From Bacteroidales bacterium (GTDB lineage Bacteria > Bacteroidota > Bacteroidia > Bacteroidales > TTA-H9): a stretch of DNA of 64,000 bases. Position numbers and translations under genes: made by a program. The stretch is taken from assembly GCA_030656615.1 (NCBI GenBank), contig JAUSOY010000007.1:32677-96676 (forward strand), read 5' to 3'. Below are positions 8,456 through 17,572 of this stretch, piece after piece (position 1 is the first letter of the stretch; each line of letters starts with the position of its first letter). The notes below the pieces were generated by a model. That model saw only the letters and a list, made by a program, of their open reading frames with translations, did not search any database and had not been told where the DNA came from.

Positions 8456-10846
8456 CTAAAGTTCGATCTCCAGTTTAATTGATTTAGTTTTTACAGGCGC
8501 AATTTCTATCGTATTCATTCCATCTTTAAAAACAGGATACTGACCATTCTTTTTTACTTCATTCCATTTCCCATTTTCCAGATACCATGCTTTCCAGTTT
8601 TTCGGAATCCTGCAGCCCCCATCCGGACCGTCATCAAACCAGTAGACATGAATGTATGAAATTTCCATCGCATCCTTAAAATCGTACCGCACCCATTCTT
8701 TGCTTCCTTTATGGTTCCAAAAAGTAAAACGAGGGATTTCCTGATCATTCGATTTTTTGGGAATGCGCTGATCATTCAAAGCCAAAATCTGGTCGTAGAC
8801 GTAGGATGCACTGGGGCTGCTTTCAGAAGCTATGGTGGGTGGTGGTAATGCACGAGCAGCTTTTTCGTCATAAGGAAACCAAACCATCATTTCGCCATTT
8901 CCACGATGTGCCCAAGCATAATAAGGAATTAGATTTAGCTTTTGTTCTTTCTTAATGACATTCGATTTGGAATCCATAGAAACGGAATAAGCATTAGAAT
9001 GCATTGTATGAATCCCGTGCAATAAAGTCGGTTGATTTAATAATTCAAAATCGAGTTCCTTATCAATTAGAAAATTTCTGACTTTGCCTCCATTATCGAT
9101 TCCCTCGGCGCAATATACTAAAGGGCCACGACTAAAGGCCATTTTATCCATATCGTCTTCTATCATTTTATGAGCAACAATTTTCCGAACTGGCATAGGC
9201 AATTTCAATTGAATTTTATCACCCGGCAACCATTCCTTTACAATTACAGCGTAGCCATGGTAGATAACTGTCTCAACCAATTCGCCATTGATCTTTAATA
9301 AGATTTTCTCCTCCGGTTCGTTTTGAAAACGGTACAAATCACCCGGAAAAGGCTGATCCCCCGCCCATGAAGGAATTCTTAGCATGACTGTAAAAGACTT
9401 CTGAACTTCAGGGTTTAATTCAATATCGATTGTTCCATCCCATGGATAATTCGTAGACTGAATAATATTAAGTTTGCCGAAGTCCATATTAATTTCAGCA
9501 CGATTTCCGATATACAGATTTACGAATAACTGATTCTCTTTCTGTGCATAAATATATCCGGGCAGGGAAGGAAGAAAACGGGCCACATTTGTAGGACAGC
9601 AGGAGCAATCAAACCAGGGCGAGCGTTGATGGCTGCCATCCGACTCCAATGGATTTGGATAGAAAAAGCGATCGCCATCCAAACTTACTCCCGAAAGAAA
9701 CCCGTTGTACAGGGTACGTTCTAAAACATCAATGTATTTAGCGTCACCGCTTAAAAGAAACATCCGCTGATTCCAAAAAATATTCGCAATGGCTGCACAG
9801 GTTTCGTTATATGCCGAAAGATTCGGAAGAAAATAATCCGGACCGAAGGCTTCTCCTGAATGCATGGCACCAATTCCACCAGTGATGTATAGTTTTTTAT
9901 CAACAACATTCTCCCAAATTATTTCCACAGCATTTTTATAGGCAACGTCACCTGTAAGAGCAGCTATATCGGCCATTCCGGTATACATATATGCTGCTCT
10001 GACGGCATGTCCTTCGGCAGTGCATTGATTCACTACCGGCATATGATCCTGTGTGTAGGTCAAATTGCTTCCATCAGCGCCATAGGTATAAAGAGTACGG
10101 ATTTTCGCATTGCCTCTTTGATCCAGAAAATATTTCGCCATATCAAGATACTTTCGTTTACCTGTAACTCTATACAATTTCACGAGGCCAATTTCAATTT
10201 CCTGATGTCCGGGAACGTCATGCAATTGATCCTTGTTCGGACCAAAAACCCTGCAGACCAGATCAGCACTTTTGAGCGCCACTTCAAGGAGATTTCTTTT
10301 TCCTGTGGCTTCGTAATATGCCACAGCAGCCTCATACATATGTCCAATATTATATAATTCGTGCGACTGTTTCAAAAGCGACCACCGCTTCTCGCCCGCA
10401 TTGGATATAACTGTATCCGGATTAATGGTTCTGGCGGTATAGAGATATCCGTCATCTTCCTGAGCTGCCGCCACAAGGCCAATCAAACGATCCATGTATG
10501 TTTCGAGTTGTTCATCCGGGAAAGTACTGAGTGAATAGGCCGCTCCTTCCATCACTTTAAAAACATCCGAATCATTGTATCGTATTCCTTTAAACGAGCC
10601 TTTTTTAACCCCACCAGCAATCGAAAAATTATCGATCCGATTCGTTTCCTCACACTTTTTAAAATCATAAGGTATGGTGACTTTCCTGTTGGTTTCCAGG
10701 CGTGGAAGCCAAAAATGATCAGTAAGTCTGACGTTTTTAAAGGATACCGGTTTAACCGGATAATCGGATGATAAGGGCGATTCGGATTTACGGCTGCAAG
10801 AACCGGAAAGTAAAATTATCGATAAAAACAACAGGACTTTTTTCAT
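8456..10846 (-). CDS. GH127 beta-L-arabinofuranosidase-like lipoprotein
   Basis: 796-residue secreted glycoside hydrolase (DUF1680/GH127). An upstream in-frame ATG exists at 10948, but MKKVLLFLSIILLSGSC starting at 10846 is a clear lipoprotein signal with lipobox Cys16. The GH127 catalytic set of Bifidobacterium HypBA1 is recognisable: general acid/base Glu332 (SGEAFG), Zn ligands Glu348 and Cys350 (NETC), and the Cys pair 416-417 (CSCCPTN), the first being the expected cysteine nucleophile. The 16-residue spacing between the two Glu residues equals that in HypBA1. The C-terminal about 130 residues (WVRYDFKDAMEISYIHVYWFD) look like a discoidin-type carbohydrate-binding domain. No SusC/SusD pair or other glycan genes are adjacent, so it is an orphan relative to a typical utilisation locus. 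Substrate (arabinofuranosyl residues) is by family. Confidence 0.9.
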   Translation of the reverse strand: MKKVLLFLSIILLSGSCSRKSESPLSSDYPVKPVSFKNVRLTDHFWLPRLETNRKVTIPYDFKKCEETNRIDNFSIAGGVKKGSFKGIRYNDSDVFKVMEGAAYSLSTFPDEQLETYMDRLIGLVAAAQEDDGYLYTARTINPDTVISNAGEKRWSLLKQSHELYNIGHMYEAAVAYYEATGKRNLLEVALKSADLVCRVFGPNKDQLHDVPGHQEIEIGLVKLYRVTGKRKYLDMAKYFLDQRGNAKIRTLYTYGADGSNLTYTQDHMPVVNQCTAEGHAVRAAYMYTGMADIAALTGDVAYKNAVEIIWENVVDKKLYITGGIGAMHSGEAFGPDYFLPNLSAYNETCAAIANIFWNQRMFLLSGDAKYIDVLERTLYNGFLSGVSLDGDRFFYPNPLESDGSHQRSPWFDCSCCPTNVARFLPSLPGYIYAQKENQLFVNLYIGNRAEINMDFGKLNIIQSTNYPWDGTIDIELNPEVQKSFTVMLRIPSWAGDQPFPGDLYRFQNEPEEKILLKINGELVETVIYHGYAVIVKEWLPGDKIQLKLPMPVRKIVAHKMIEDDMDKMAFSRGPLVYCAEGIDNGGKVRNFLIDKELDFELLNQPTLLHGIHTMHSNAYSVSMDSKSNVIKKEQKLNLIPYYAWAHRGNGEMMVWFPYDEKAARALPPPTIASESSPSASYVYDQILALNDQRIPKKSNDQEIPRFTFWNHKGSKEWVRYDFKDAMEISYIHVYWFDDGPDGGCRIPKNWKAWYLENGKWNEVKKNGQYPVFKDGMNTIEIAPVKTKSIKLEIEL

Positions 10847-11359
10847 GCAATTACTTCGATTTGTTGATGGGTCCATGGTTTTAGAGAAAATATCGGATCT
10901 ACACCGCTGTAAAATCACATTTTCAAAGATATACATCCTGGGAATCATTTCCGATAAAAATGAAAAATTCCTTGTCAGGCAAATTTGGGATAACCTACAA
11001 CATCCTGTTGGTTGTTGGGAGAAATTGCATCGATCACTAAAAACAAAAGCTCAATATTATCATATAATCCAAAAAATTTAATGTTTGAGGTAAAAACGAA
11101 TCCAACATTTGGCCAATTTATTTAAACCCAATACTTTTACTTTACACATCTCTAGCATTTGTAAAATTCTCATGCACGGAGAGCCGGAAACAAGCTTAGC
11201 CTCCATCCGACTTTACAAAAGTTAAAAACAATAGGACGAGTGGTTTAATCCACTTTAAAAACTCCTTACATACAATATCAGGAGACTAAATATGGTACGA
11301 AAACCTTTATACTAAAATATTACCGATTAAAAATTACTGAACAATAAATCAATCTAGAA
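10847..11359. other. Intergenic region, no gene seen
   Basis: 513 bp between the divergent GH127 and acetyltransferase genes. It should contain both promoters, but no convincing TAnnTTTG with a paired -33 element was found. A GC-richer patch near 11170-11210 (GCACGGAGAGCCGG) stands out in AT-rich sequence and is unexplained. No tRNA fold was found. Confidence 0.5.
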
Positions 11360-11779
11360 ATGGTAGAATTCACGCTCTCCACCGACAAAAGCAAAATCGA
11401 TATAGAAGTAATTCATGATTTTCTTACCAACCGATCATATTGGGCAAAAAACAGAAGTATAGAAACTGTAAAACGCTCAGTGGAAAACTCCCTTTGTTTT
11501 GGCATGTATGATTCAGAAGAAAAAATGATAGGCTTTGCCAGGATTGTTACCGATTATTCAGTATTTGCATACATTATGGATGTTTTTATCCTTGAGGATT
11601 ATCGAAAAATGGGATTAGGGAAAAAACTAATGGATTACATAATGCAGCATCCTGATCTGCAAGGTTTGCAAAGGATTATGCTCACCACAAATGATGCTCA
11701 TGGACTATACGCACAATACGGTTTCAAAAAAACGCTAATTGCGGACAAACTCATGGAGATTATAAATCGTCCCCGGTGA
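11360..11779 (+). CDS. GNAT family N-acetyltransferase
   Basis: 139-residue single-domain GNAT protein. The acetyl-CoA binding motif A is seen as VFILEDYRKMGLGKKLMDYI (about residues 73-92, with the R-x-x-G-x-G core as RKMGLG), followed by the motif B region (HGLYAQYGFKK). N-terminal WAKNRS and FARIVTD stretches are usual for the YjdJ/YitI-like small GNAT group. Target unknown. It stands alone with long flanking intergenic DNA. Confidence 0.87.
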   Translation: MVEFTLSTDKSKIDIEVIHDFLTNRSYWAKNRSIETVKRSVENSLCFGMYDSEEKMIGFARIVTDYSVFAYIMDVFILEDYRKMGLGKKLMDYIMQHPDLQGLQRIMLTTNDAHGLYAQYGFKKTLIADKLMEIINRPR

Positions 11780-12288
11780 AATACATCATCCGTTTACATT
11801 TTACGAATGGTCTGTATTCCAACTATCAGTTTGTACGAATATTCTTTGAATTCAATCAACAACTATAAATTACAGCTTCAAAAATCACAGAATCTCTTTG
11901 GTAAAATTCTTATATAGTGCTCTTTTTATGATATTTACGTATCCTTTAAAAAATATTTCACCGAAGTTATTCCGATTTAGAATATTTGTAATTTTATTGT
12001 CACAACAAGCATCTGAATCAAAACTTTTTTTAATAGAAAACCCATTTATCAGATCACCGATTTCAAAAATTGGAGAACCTGAAATCTGTTTTTGTTTTAA
12101 GGTATTGAATCAAATAAGAACGATAAAACTAAAATCGTTCTAGATAACTTATAAACTATTTTTAAACACATAAAACGCAATTGGACATTCATTTGAATCA
12201 TAAGCCTTAGCCTCATTAATAAATGACAAATACCAAAAGACAAGCTCCTAATTAATCAAAATTTCATTTACCATTAAAACTCACTCAC
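11780..12288. other. Intergenic region with one hairpin, no credible gene
   Basis: 509 bp of AT-rich DNA. An 81-codon open frame (11898-12143) has no recognisable features and is probably chance. A hairpin AGAACGAT-N9-ATCGTTCT lies at 12117-12141 without a T run; it may be a weak terminator or a leader structure of the downstream lipoprotein gene. Confidence 0.45.
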
Positions 12289-13104
12289 ATGAAAAAAAAT
12301 GTAACAGTTATGTTTGGTATCATTGGGTTGTATTTATTCACCCTGATGATCAGCAGTTGTAATAAGGGCCCTGTAGAAATTACCGATCAAATTAAAGATG
12401 CGAATAAGGTATTTATGGATGCTGTTAGTAATGCCGATACAAATACCTTAATAGGTCTTTATACTGCTGATGCAAAAATTTTCCCCGCTGAAGGCGCGAT
12501 CATCGATGGTCAGGCAGCCATTGGAAAATTCTGGGTAGCAACCCTTGGAATGGGCATTAAAAAAGTAATGTTTGAAACAGTAATCGCCCAAAAATTTGGT
12601 GATATTGCCATAGAAGAGGGTAATTATGCACTCTTTGTTGAAGGCGATCATATGGTCGATCAAGGCAAGTATATTGTAAACTGGAAATTGGAAAATGGAA
12701 AATGGAAGGTATTTCGGGATATCTGGAATGCAAATACTCCTCCACCCCGAACAAGAGCATCGGCCAACGATACCGTCCTTGTAGTAATGAATTTTGTAAA
12801 GCCGGATAAAGTATCCCAATTCGAGGATTTTAATAAAAATTACCTGTTACCGGCAGGCATAGAGTTCAATGCACAGGTTACACAAACGGTGCGTATGCAG
12901 AAACCAGTCGGTCAGAATAAAGATGGTACCTATACCTACGTCTATTTCATGGATCCATTTGTAAGTTCATATAATTATGGAATTTTACATACGTTAAGAG
13001 CCAAGTATAGCGAAGAGGCTTCTCAAAAATATATGAAAATGTACATCGAGTGCCTGAAAGACGGAAACTCGAAGCCTTATCTCTTAATAGAAACCGACTG
13101 GTAA
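12289..13104 (+). CDS. Lipoprotein with NTF2-like (DUF4440/SnoaL) domain
   Basis: 271 residues. A hydrophobic signal ends at a lipobox (MISSC, Cys24), so the protein is probably lipid-anchored in the envelope. Residues about 35-145 form an NTF2-like DUF4440 domain (ANKVFMDAVSNADTNTLIGLYTADAKIFPAEGAIIDGQAAI, broken here only for description, reads as the usual helix and cone entrance). The remaining about 120 residues (from NDTVLVVMNFVKPDKV) resemble a dimeric alpha-beta-barrel fold by pattern only. Function unknown. A strong intrinsic terminator follows at 13155. Confidence 0.75.
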   Translation: MKKNVTVMFGIIGLYLFTLMISSCNKGPVEITDQIKDANKVFMDAVSNADTNTLIGLYTADAKIFPAEGAIIDGQAAIGKFWVATLGMGIKKVMFETVIAQKFGDIAIEEGNYALFVEGDHMVDQGKYIVNWKLENGKWKVFRDIWNANTPPPRTRASANDTVLVVMNFVKPDKVSQFEDFNKNYLLPAGIEFNAQVTQTVRMQKPVGQNKDGTYTYVYFMDPFVSSYNYGILHTLRAKYSEEASQKYMKMYIECLKDGNSKPYLLIETDW

Positions 13105-13154
13105 ATATCAGCTGGACAATATTTTATTTTAATTGATTTCCGACTATCCTTCAG

Positions 13155-13196
13155 ATTTTGCCTTTTCACTTCTTTTCTGGAAAGGCAAAATTTTTA
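13155..13196 (+). terminator. Intrinsic terminator after the NTF2-like lipoprotein gene
   Basis: A perfect 11-bp stem (ATTTTGCCTTT at 13155-13165 with AAAGGCAAAAT at 13181-13191) is followed by a run of T. It also argues against starting the next gene at 13158. Confidence 0.75.
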
Positions 13197-13361
13197 GGAC
13201 TATATCCTGAATTTTACATCAATAAATCGATATGGAATCGCTCCGTGACAAATAATCTTGGCATAACACACATGGCTATAGATCTTTTTCATAAAATATT
13301 AGTATTTTGGCCATTGATTAATACTTCCGGCAAGTGTACTGTGGCAACAAATTCACTATTT

Positions 13362-13982
13362 ATGAAATCTATCAAGTACTTATTTTACTGTTTATTCCTT
13401 TTCAATCTTTTAACCGCCTGTAGTAAGAATGATGAGATAGTGATACCGGATTTTAACCTGCAAACGCCAGACAATTTAGATATCGATGAATATAAGATTT
13501 ATTCTTTGATTCTAAATGAGGTGTATACGGCTTCTGAACATTTCGTAGTAAAACAACAAACGTCGACATCAATTTCCATTTCTATCAACGATTCGTACTA
13601 TGCAATACTTTTAGCCAATACTCCGAATCTCGATACAACAATTTTCGCGAATTTTATTGAACGAAATGATTCGGCATACCAATTAGCTTATGGGTTCTCC
13701 GGTTTAATCAAACCCATTACATTGATATCTGAAGAAGAAACAGATTTTTTCTTTAACAATCCAAGCATCAATAAAAGCTGGGAAACGTTCTATAAAAAAT
13801 ATCCGAATTCCAATGGAATGATTGATTTTACAAGAGTAGGATTCAATGCGGATAAAAGTCAGGCAATTGTTGAATTTGGACATTACTATGCCAGTTTGGG
13901 TGCCAATGGCTCATTGGTTTATCTTGTAAAAGAAGATAATAAATGGGTGATAATTAAATTATTGTATACTTGGATATCATAA
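13362..13982 (+). CDS. Small lipoprotein of unknown function
   Basis: 206 residues from the ATG at 13362. The open frame extends back to 13158, but that start lies inside a terminator hairpin, while MKSIKYLFYCLFLFNLLTAC at 13362 is a clear lipoprotein signal (lipobox LTAC, Cys20). The mature part is acidic and soluble with no family I recognise; near the C-terminus (FGHYYASLGANGSLVYLVKEDNKWVI) it has the look of a beta-sheet end where a 'YVLVKENGKWKI'-type strand is common in Bacteroidota lipoproteins. It stands alone. Confidence 0.65.
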   Translation: MKSIKYLFYCLFLFNLLTACSKNDEIVIPDFNLQTPDNLDIDEYKIYSLILNEVYTASEHFVVKQQTSTSISISINDSYYAILLANTPNLDTTIFANFIERNDSAYQLAYGFSGLIKPITLISEEETDFFFNNPSINKSWETFYKKYPNSNGMIDFTRVGFNADKSQAIVEFGHYYASLGANGSLVYLVKEDNKWVIIKLLYTWIS

Positions 13983-14237
13983 AAACGAGTGTAAAATAGT
14001 GCAGTTGGCTTCTGAAATAAAAGTCAAAACAGCTTGTTAACATTCATTTCGGTTGCAACATTTTATAAATTCAATTGTTAATTCAAAATCTATTCTTCGA
14101 ATAAATGAATAGTCTTAACGGGCTTCTTTTACTCAAAAAATTAGATTTTTATGCTTTCAGACAATTGAAAATTAAAAAATTAGATTACTTTTCGAATTGA
14201 ATTCACCAAACAGCCCTTCTCATTTATATAAATAGTC

Positions 14238-15053
14238 ATGAATTTAGATTGGTTATTAGAGATTAACCCTGTTTTACTTGCACTTTGTGCAACACTATTT
14301 ACCTGGTTTGTAACAGCTTTAGGGTCTTCCATGGTTTTTTTCTTCAAAACCATCAATAAAAAGATTCTCAATTCGATGTTGGGCTTTGCCGCTGGAGTTA
14401 TGATAGCCGCCAGCTTTTGGTCGCTGCTGAAACCGGCCATTGAGATGGCAGAAAGCAATGGAACCACCCCATGGGTGCCGGCTTTAATAGGTTTTCTGTC
14501 GGGTGGTGCATTTTTATTTTTAGTTGATAAACTTCTTCCCCACTTACACTTGGGTCTTTCAGTCGATAAAGCCGAAGGAATAAAAACCACCTGGCAACGA
14601 TCGGTACTTCTTGTACTAGCAATCACGCTGCATAATATTCCTGAGGGTCTTGCTGTAGGTGTGGCTTTTGGTGCATTGGCAAATAATCCGGATGCCGGTA
14701 TGCTTGCTGGGGCTATTGCCCTGGCTATTGGTATTGGTCTTCAGAATTTTCCGGAGGGCGCCGCTGTTTCAATTCCATTGAGGCGTGAAGGTTTCTCCCG
14801 CTTAAAAGCATTCAATTACGGACAACTATCGGGTATTGTAGAACCAATCGCAGGCGTAGCCGGTGCATATTTGGTATTAACCATGACGCCAATTCTTCCT
14901 TACGCTCTTTCATTTGCCGCAGGTGCCATGATATTTGTTGTTGTGGAGGAATTAATTCCTGAATCTCAAACAGGCAATGAAACCGATTTGTCAACCATTG
15001 GAGCGATGCTTGGATTTGCTACCATGATGGTTCTGGATGTTGCTTTAGGATAA
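14238..15053 (+). CDS. ZIP family divalent metal transporter (ZupT-like)
   Basis: 271-residue inner-membrane protein with about eight hydrophobic segments. The two ZIP metal-site helices are clear: [14 protein letters not shown] (about residues 131-144) and [16 protein letters not shown] (about 171-186). In the second the first position is Asn, as in many GufA/ZupT proteins. A third element ([17 protein letters not shown], near 225-241) is also conserved. Predicted to import Zn2+ or other divalent cations. No Zur-type site was seen upstream. It converges with the ABC permease gene. Confidence 0.9.
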   Translation: MNLDWLLEINPVLLALCATLFTWFVTALGSSMVFFFKTINKKILNSMLGFAAGVMIAASFWSLLKPAIEMAESNGTTPWVPALIGFLSGGAFLFLVDKLLPHLHLGLSVDKAEGIKTTWQRSVLLVLAITLHNIPEGLAVGVAFGALANNPDAGMLAGAIALAIGIGLQNFPEGAAVSIPLRREGFSRLKAFNYGQLSGIVEPIAGVAGAYLVLTMTPILPYALSFAAGAMIFVVVEELIPESQTGNETDLSTIGAMLGFATMMVLDVALG

Positions 15054-15161
15054 ACCAACAAATTATAAATTCAATCGCTCGGCATCACCATTGAATATCG
15101 GTGTACTTCTCCGCATAATTCTGTTGCCTGCTTGTACAAAAGAATCCGATTGCAACGAAAA

Positions 15162-17522
15162 CTATTCGTCTCTTAAGCTGTCAACAGGATTCTGATTGGC
15201 TGCCTTAATACTCTTAAAAGAGATGGCTATGATGGCAATTAGCAAGGCTATAAATCCGCCCAACAAAAAGTATATCGGGTTCAGGTCAACTTTGTTTACA
15301 AAGCTCCTCAAAACATATCGCATGGCTATATATGCCACCAAAAAGGCAGGAATCATCGCCATGACTACCCATATCAGAATGTCAGAAAGTAGTTTGTATA
15401 AAACCTGAAAAGAGCTGCTTCCATGTACTTTTCGTATCCCGATTTCTTTTGTCCTTCTTTCAACATTATAGACTGATAATGCGAACATTCCGATGAAGCT
15501 TAAGATGATAGCCAATAAAGTTCCGCTAAAAACCATTCTAAAAAAGCGTTCTTCTTTAATATATTTACGTGCAAACAAATCCTTCAAGGCAAAACTGTTA
15601 AACTGATAATCCGGTAAGAAATCGTGAAATACTCCGGCAACGGCTTCTCGGTTTCCTTTTGAAAACTCACCCTGAATTTTAAGATAAAAGATATTCACCT
15701 CATTCGAATAAACGGTCAGACATAGAGGCTGAATCAGCTTTCCGGAATTTTCATTATAATAGAAATCCTTTACTACCCCAATTACTTTCAGAACATCCTC
15801 ATCAAACATTATCATCGACTGTCCCACGGGATTCTTAAGTCCAAGCATTTTAACGGCCGATTCGTTGAGAATAATTCCGTTTTTATCTTCCTGTCCATCC
15901 CTAAAAAATCGACCATCCAATAACTGCAGTTGCATGGTTTCGCAAAAGCCAGTCTGAACCCGATACTGATTGATGCTTTTGCTTTGCTTTTCTGTTTCAC
16001 CAAACAAATAAACGCTCTGACCACTTACGCCTCCTCCCATAAAATGACCACTGGTTCCAACACTTTGAATAAAGGTCATTTTTAATAATTCCTGCTTTAT
16101 AGCCTCTGTTTTACTTCCCAATCTCGTATTGAAATTGGAGATACCAATGACTTTATCAGAATTAAAACCAAGAGGAATATTCTTCATATAAGAAATCTGA
16201 GCATGGAGTATTATCAGGCTCACAATTAAAAAAATACTGATAAAAAACTGGATCATAACAGAAGCAACGGATAAGCCTTTTTTTCTTTTCAATGTAGCAA
16301 CGCCACCTCTAATAGATTCTATTACAGGAAGTTTTGAAAGATAATGTGCCGGATAGCTACCTGTAACGAAAATAAGAAAACCCAAAAAGCCCACCATTGT
16401 CAGAATGCTAAAAGGCGTAGCAAGTTCCAATAGACTAAGTTGGACCATCATCAGGTCAGAAAAATAGGGCAATCCTGCATTTGCTAATAAAAATGCCAGA
16501 ACATAGGCTATAAAACAAATAATCGTGGTTTCGAGATAAAACAAATTTCTCAGATTCGCCAAGGAGGCGCCGAAGGACTTACGCATACCAATTTCCAGAA
16601 GTCTCTTTTCACCATGAAAAATGTACAAATTAATGAAGTTAACAATTGCGATAAGCAAAATAAAAGCAGCGAGGCAGGCTATGAGAATAATTTCTCCAAC
16701 ACTCCCTTTAGCCGATAAATCAAAATCGGATTTAGTATGTAAATGAAGTGATGGCAGTGGTTCAATTCCGGAATTAATCTTCTGACTTTCTGAATTAAAT
16801 ATCTGGCTAACGATTTCATCATTCAGTAGCGAAATTTTCCTTTCTACTTCTTTAATATCACAGTTTTCGTTCAGCAGATAATATGTAAAGAATTCGAGGC
16901 CTCCCAAGTAAAGTTCCGGATTTATGGTACTCATACTTGTTAAGATATCGAATTGAAAATGCGTCGTTTTAGGCAAATCTTTAATAACCCCTGCAACAGA
17001 AAACTCTTCTCCTTCGATATCAAGCATTTCACCAGCACACTGAATATTTCCAAATATCCTTAATGCCAATGATTCTGTAATAACCAGCTGATTTTTTTGG
17101 ATCAATATTTTCCCTTTTTCGCCTTCCAGAAGTTCAAGACCAAAAACATTAAAAAATTCAGGATCGACATAGAGCAAACTTTGTATTTCGTATTGTGATT
17201 CCTTTTTCGATACGATACGTTGCCAACCGCGGTAGATCTGGCACGCGCTTTCAATATCAGGGACTTTCTGTGGGATTTCTGAATAGGCCTTTCTCGAACA
17301 TATGGGATAGGTTTCAACAGAATTTTCATCCGTAACTGTATTATAGAGTCTGAATACCCTGCTTTTATTGACAAAATGCTGATCGAAACTCGATTCGTGT
17401 TTTACAAATATCATCAAGATTATAAAGGCAGCAAGCCCGATGGCCAAACCCGGCAGATTTACAAATAAGAGCACAGGACTCCGCCTAAAATATTTCAGAA
17501 TTCTTGCTATTTCGTTCATCAT
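15162..17522 (-). CDS. FtsX/MacB-type ABC transporter permease (third copy)
   Basis: 786-residue membrane protein with the duplicated layout MacB_PCD-FtsX-MacB_PCD-FtsX. It has one N-terminal helix, a large periplasmic domain, three helices near residues 275-400, a further helix, a second periplasmic domain and three C-terminal helices. The end reads AANQNPVDSLRDE, the usual C-terminal FtsX motif. The conserved cytoplasmic elements RLLEIGMRKSFGAS and RTKEIGIRKVHGSS flank the transmembrane parts. Last gene of the leftward export operon, 50 bp after the second permease. Transport role (peptide, lipid or lipoprotein extrusion) is by family only. Confidence 0.9.
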   Translation of the reverse strand: MMNEIARILKYFRRSPVLLFVNLPGLAIGLAAFIILMIFVKHESSFDQHFVNKSRVFRLYNTVTDENSVETYPICSRKAYSEIPQKVPDIESACQIYRGWQRIVSKKESQYEIQSLLYVDPEFFNVFGLELLEGEKGKILIQKNQLVITESLALRIFGNIQCAGEMLDIEGEEFSVAGVIKDLPKTTHFQFDILTSMSTINPELYLGGLEFFTYYLLNENCDIKEVERKISLLNDEIVSQIFNSESQKINSGIEPLPSLHLHTKSDFDLSAKGSVGEIILIACLAAFILLIAIVNFINLYIFHGEKRLLEIGMRKSFGASLANLRNLFYLETTIICFIAYVLAFLLANAGLPYFSDLMMVQLSLLELATPFSILTMVGFLGFLIFVTGSYPAHYLSKLPVIESIRGGVATLKRKKGLSVASVMIQFFISIFLIVSLIILHAQISYMKNIPLGFNSDKVIGISNFNTRLGSKTEAIKQELLKMTFIQSVGTSGHFMGGGVSGQSVYLFGETEKQSKSINQYRVQTGFCETMQLQLLDGRFFRDGQEDKNGIILNESAVKMLGLKNPVGQSMIMFDEDVLKVIGVVKDFYYNENSGKLIQPLCLTVYSNEVNIFYLKIQGEFSKGNREAVAGVFHDFLPDYQFNSFALKDLFARKYIKEERFFRMVFSGTLLAIILSFIGMFALSVYNVERRTKEIGIRKVHGSSSFQVLYKLLSDILIWVVMAMIPAFLVAYIAMRYVLRSFVNKVDLNPIYFLLGGFIALLIAIIAISFKSIKAANQNPVDSLRDE

Positions 17523-17572
17523 GGCCCTTTCGCTATTTTAATATTATGTCTTTTATTCAGCAATATCGTGTC

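Noticed and set aside
11170..11215. GC-rich patch (GCACGGAGAGCCGG) considered as a tRNA or group II intron remnant
   Set aside because: No cloverleaf or domain V fold could be made, and no reverse transcriptase or flanking intron parts are present.
11898..12143. 81-codon open frame in the acetyltransferase-lipoprotein gap
   Set aside because: AT-rich, composition of chance sequence, no domain, and its end lies in a hairpin.
13158..13361. Upstream extension of the lipoprotein frame starting at 13158
   Set aside because: The start lies in the stem of a terminator and the lipoprotein signal begins at 13362.
14030..14237. Repeated AAAAAATTAGATT stretches before the ZIP transporter gene
   Set aside because: Short, A/T-only similarity expected by chance in such AT-rich DNA; no palindrome or Zur-like site.
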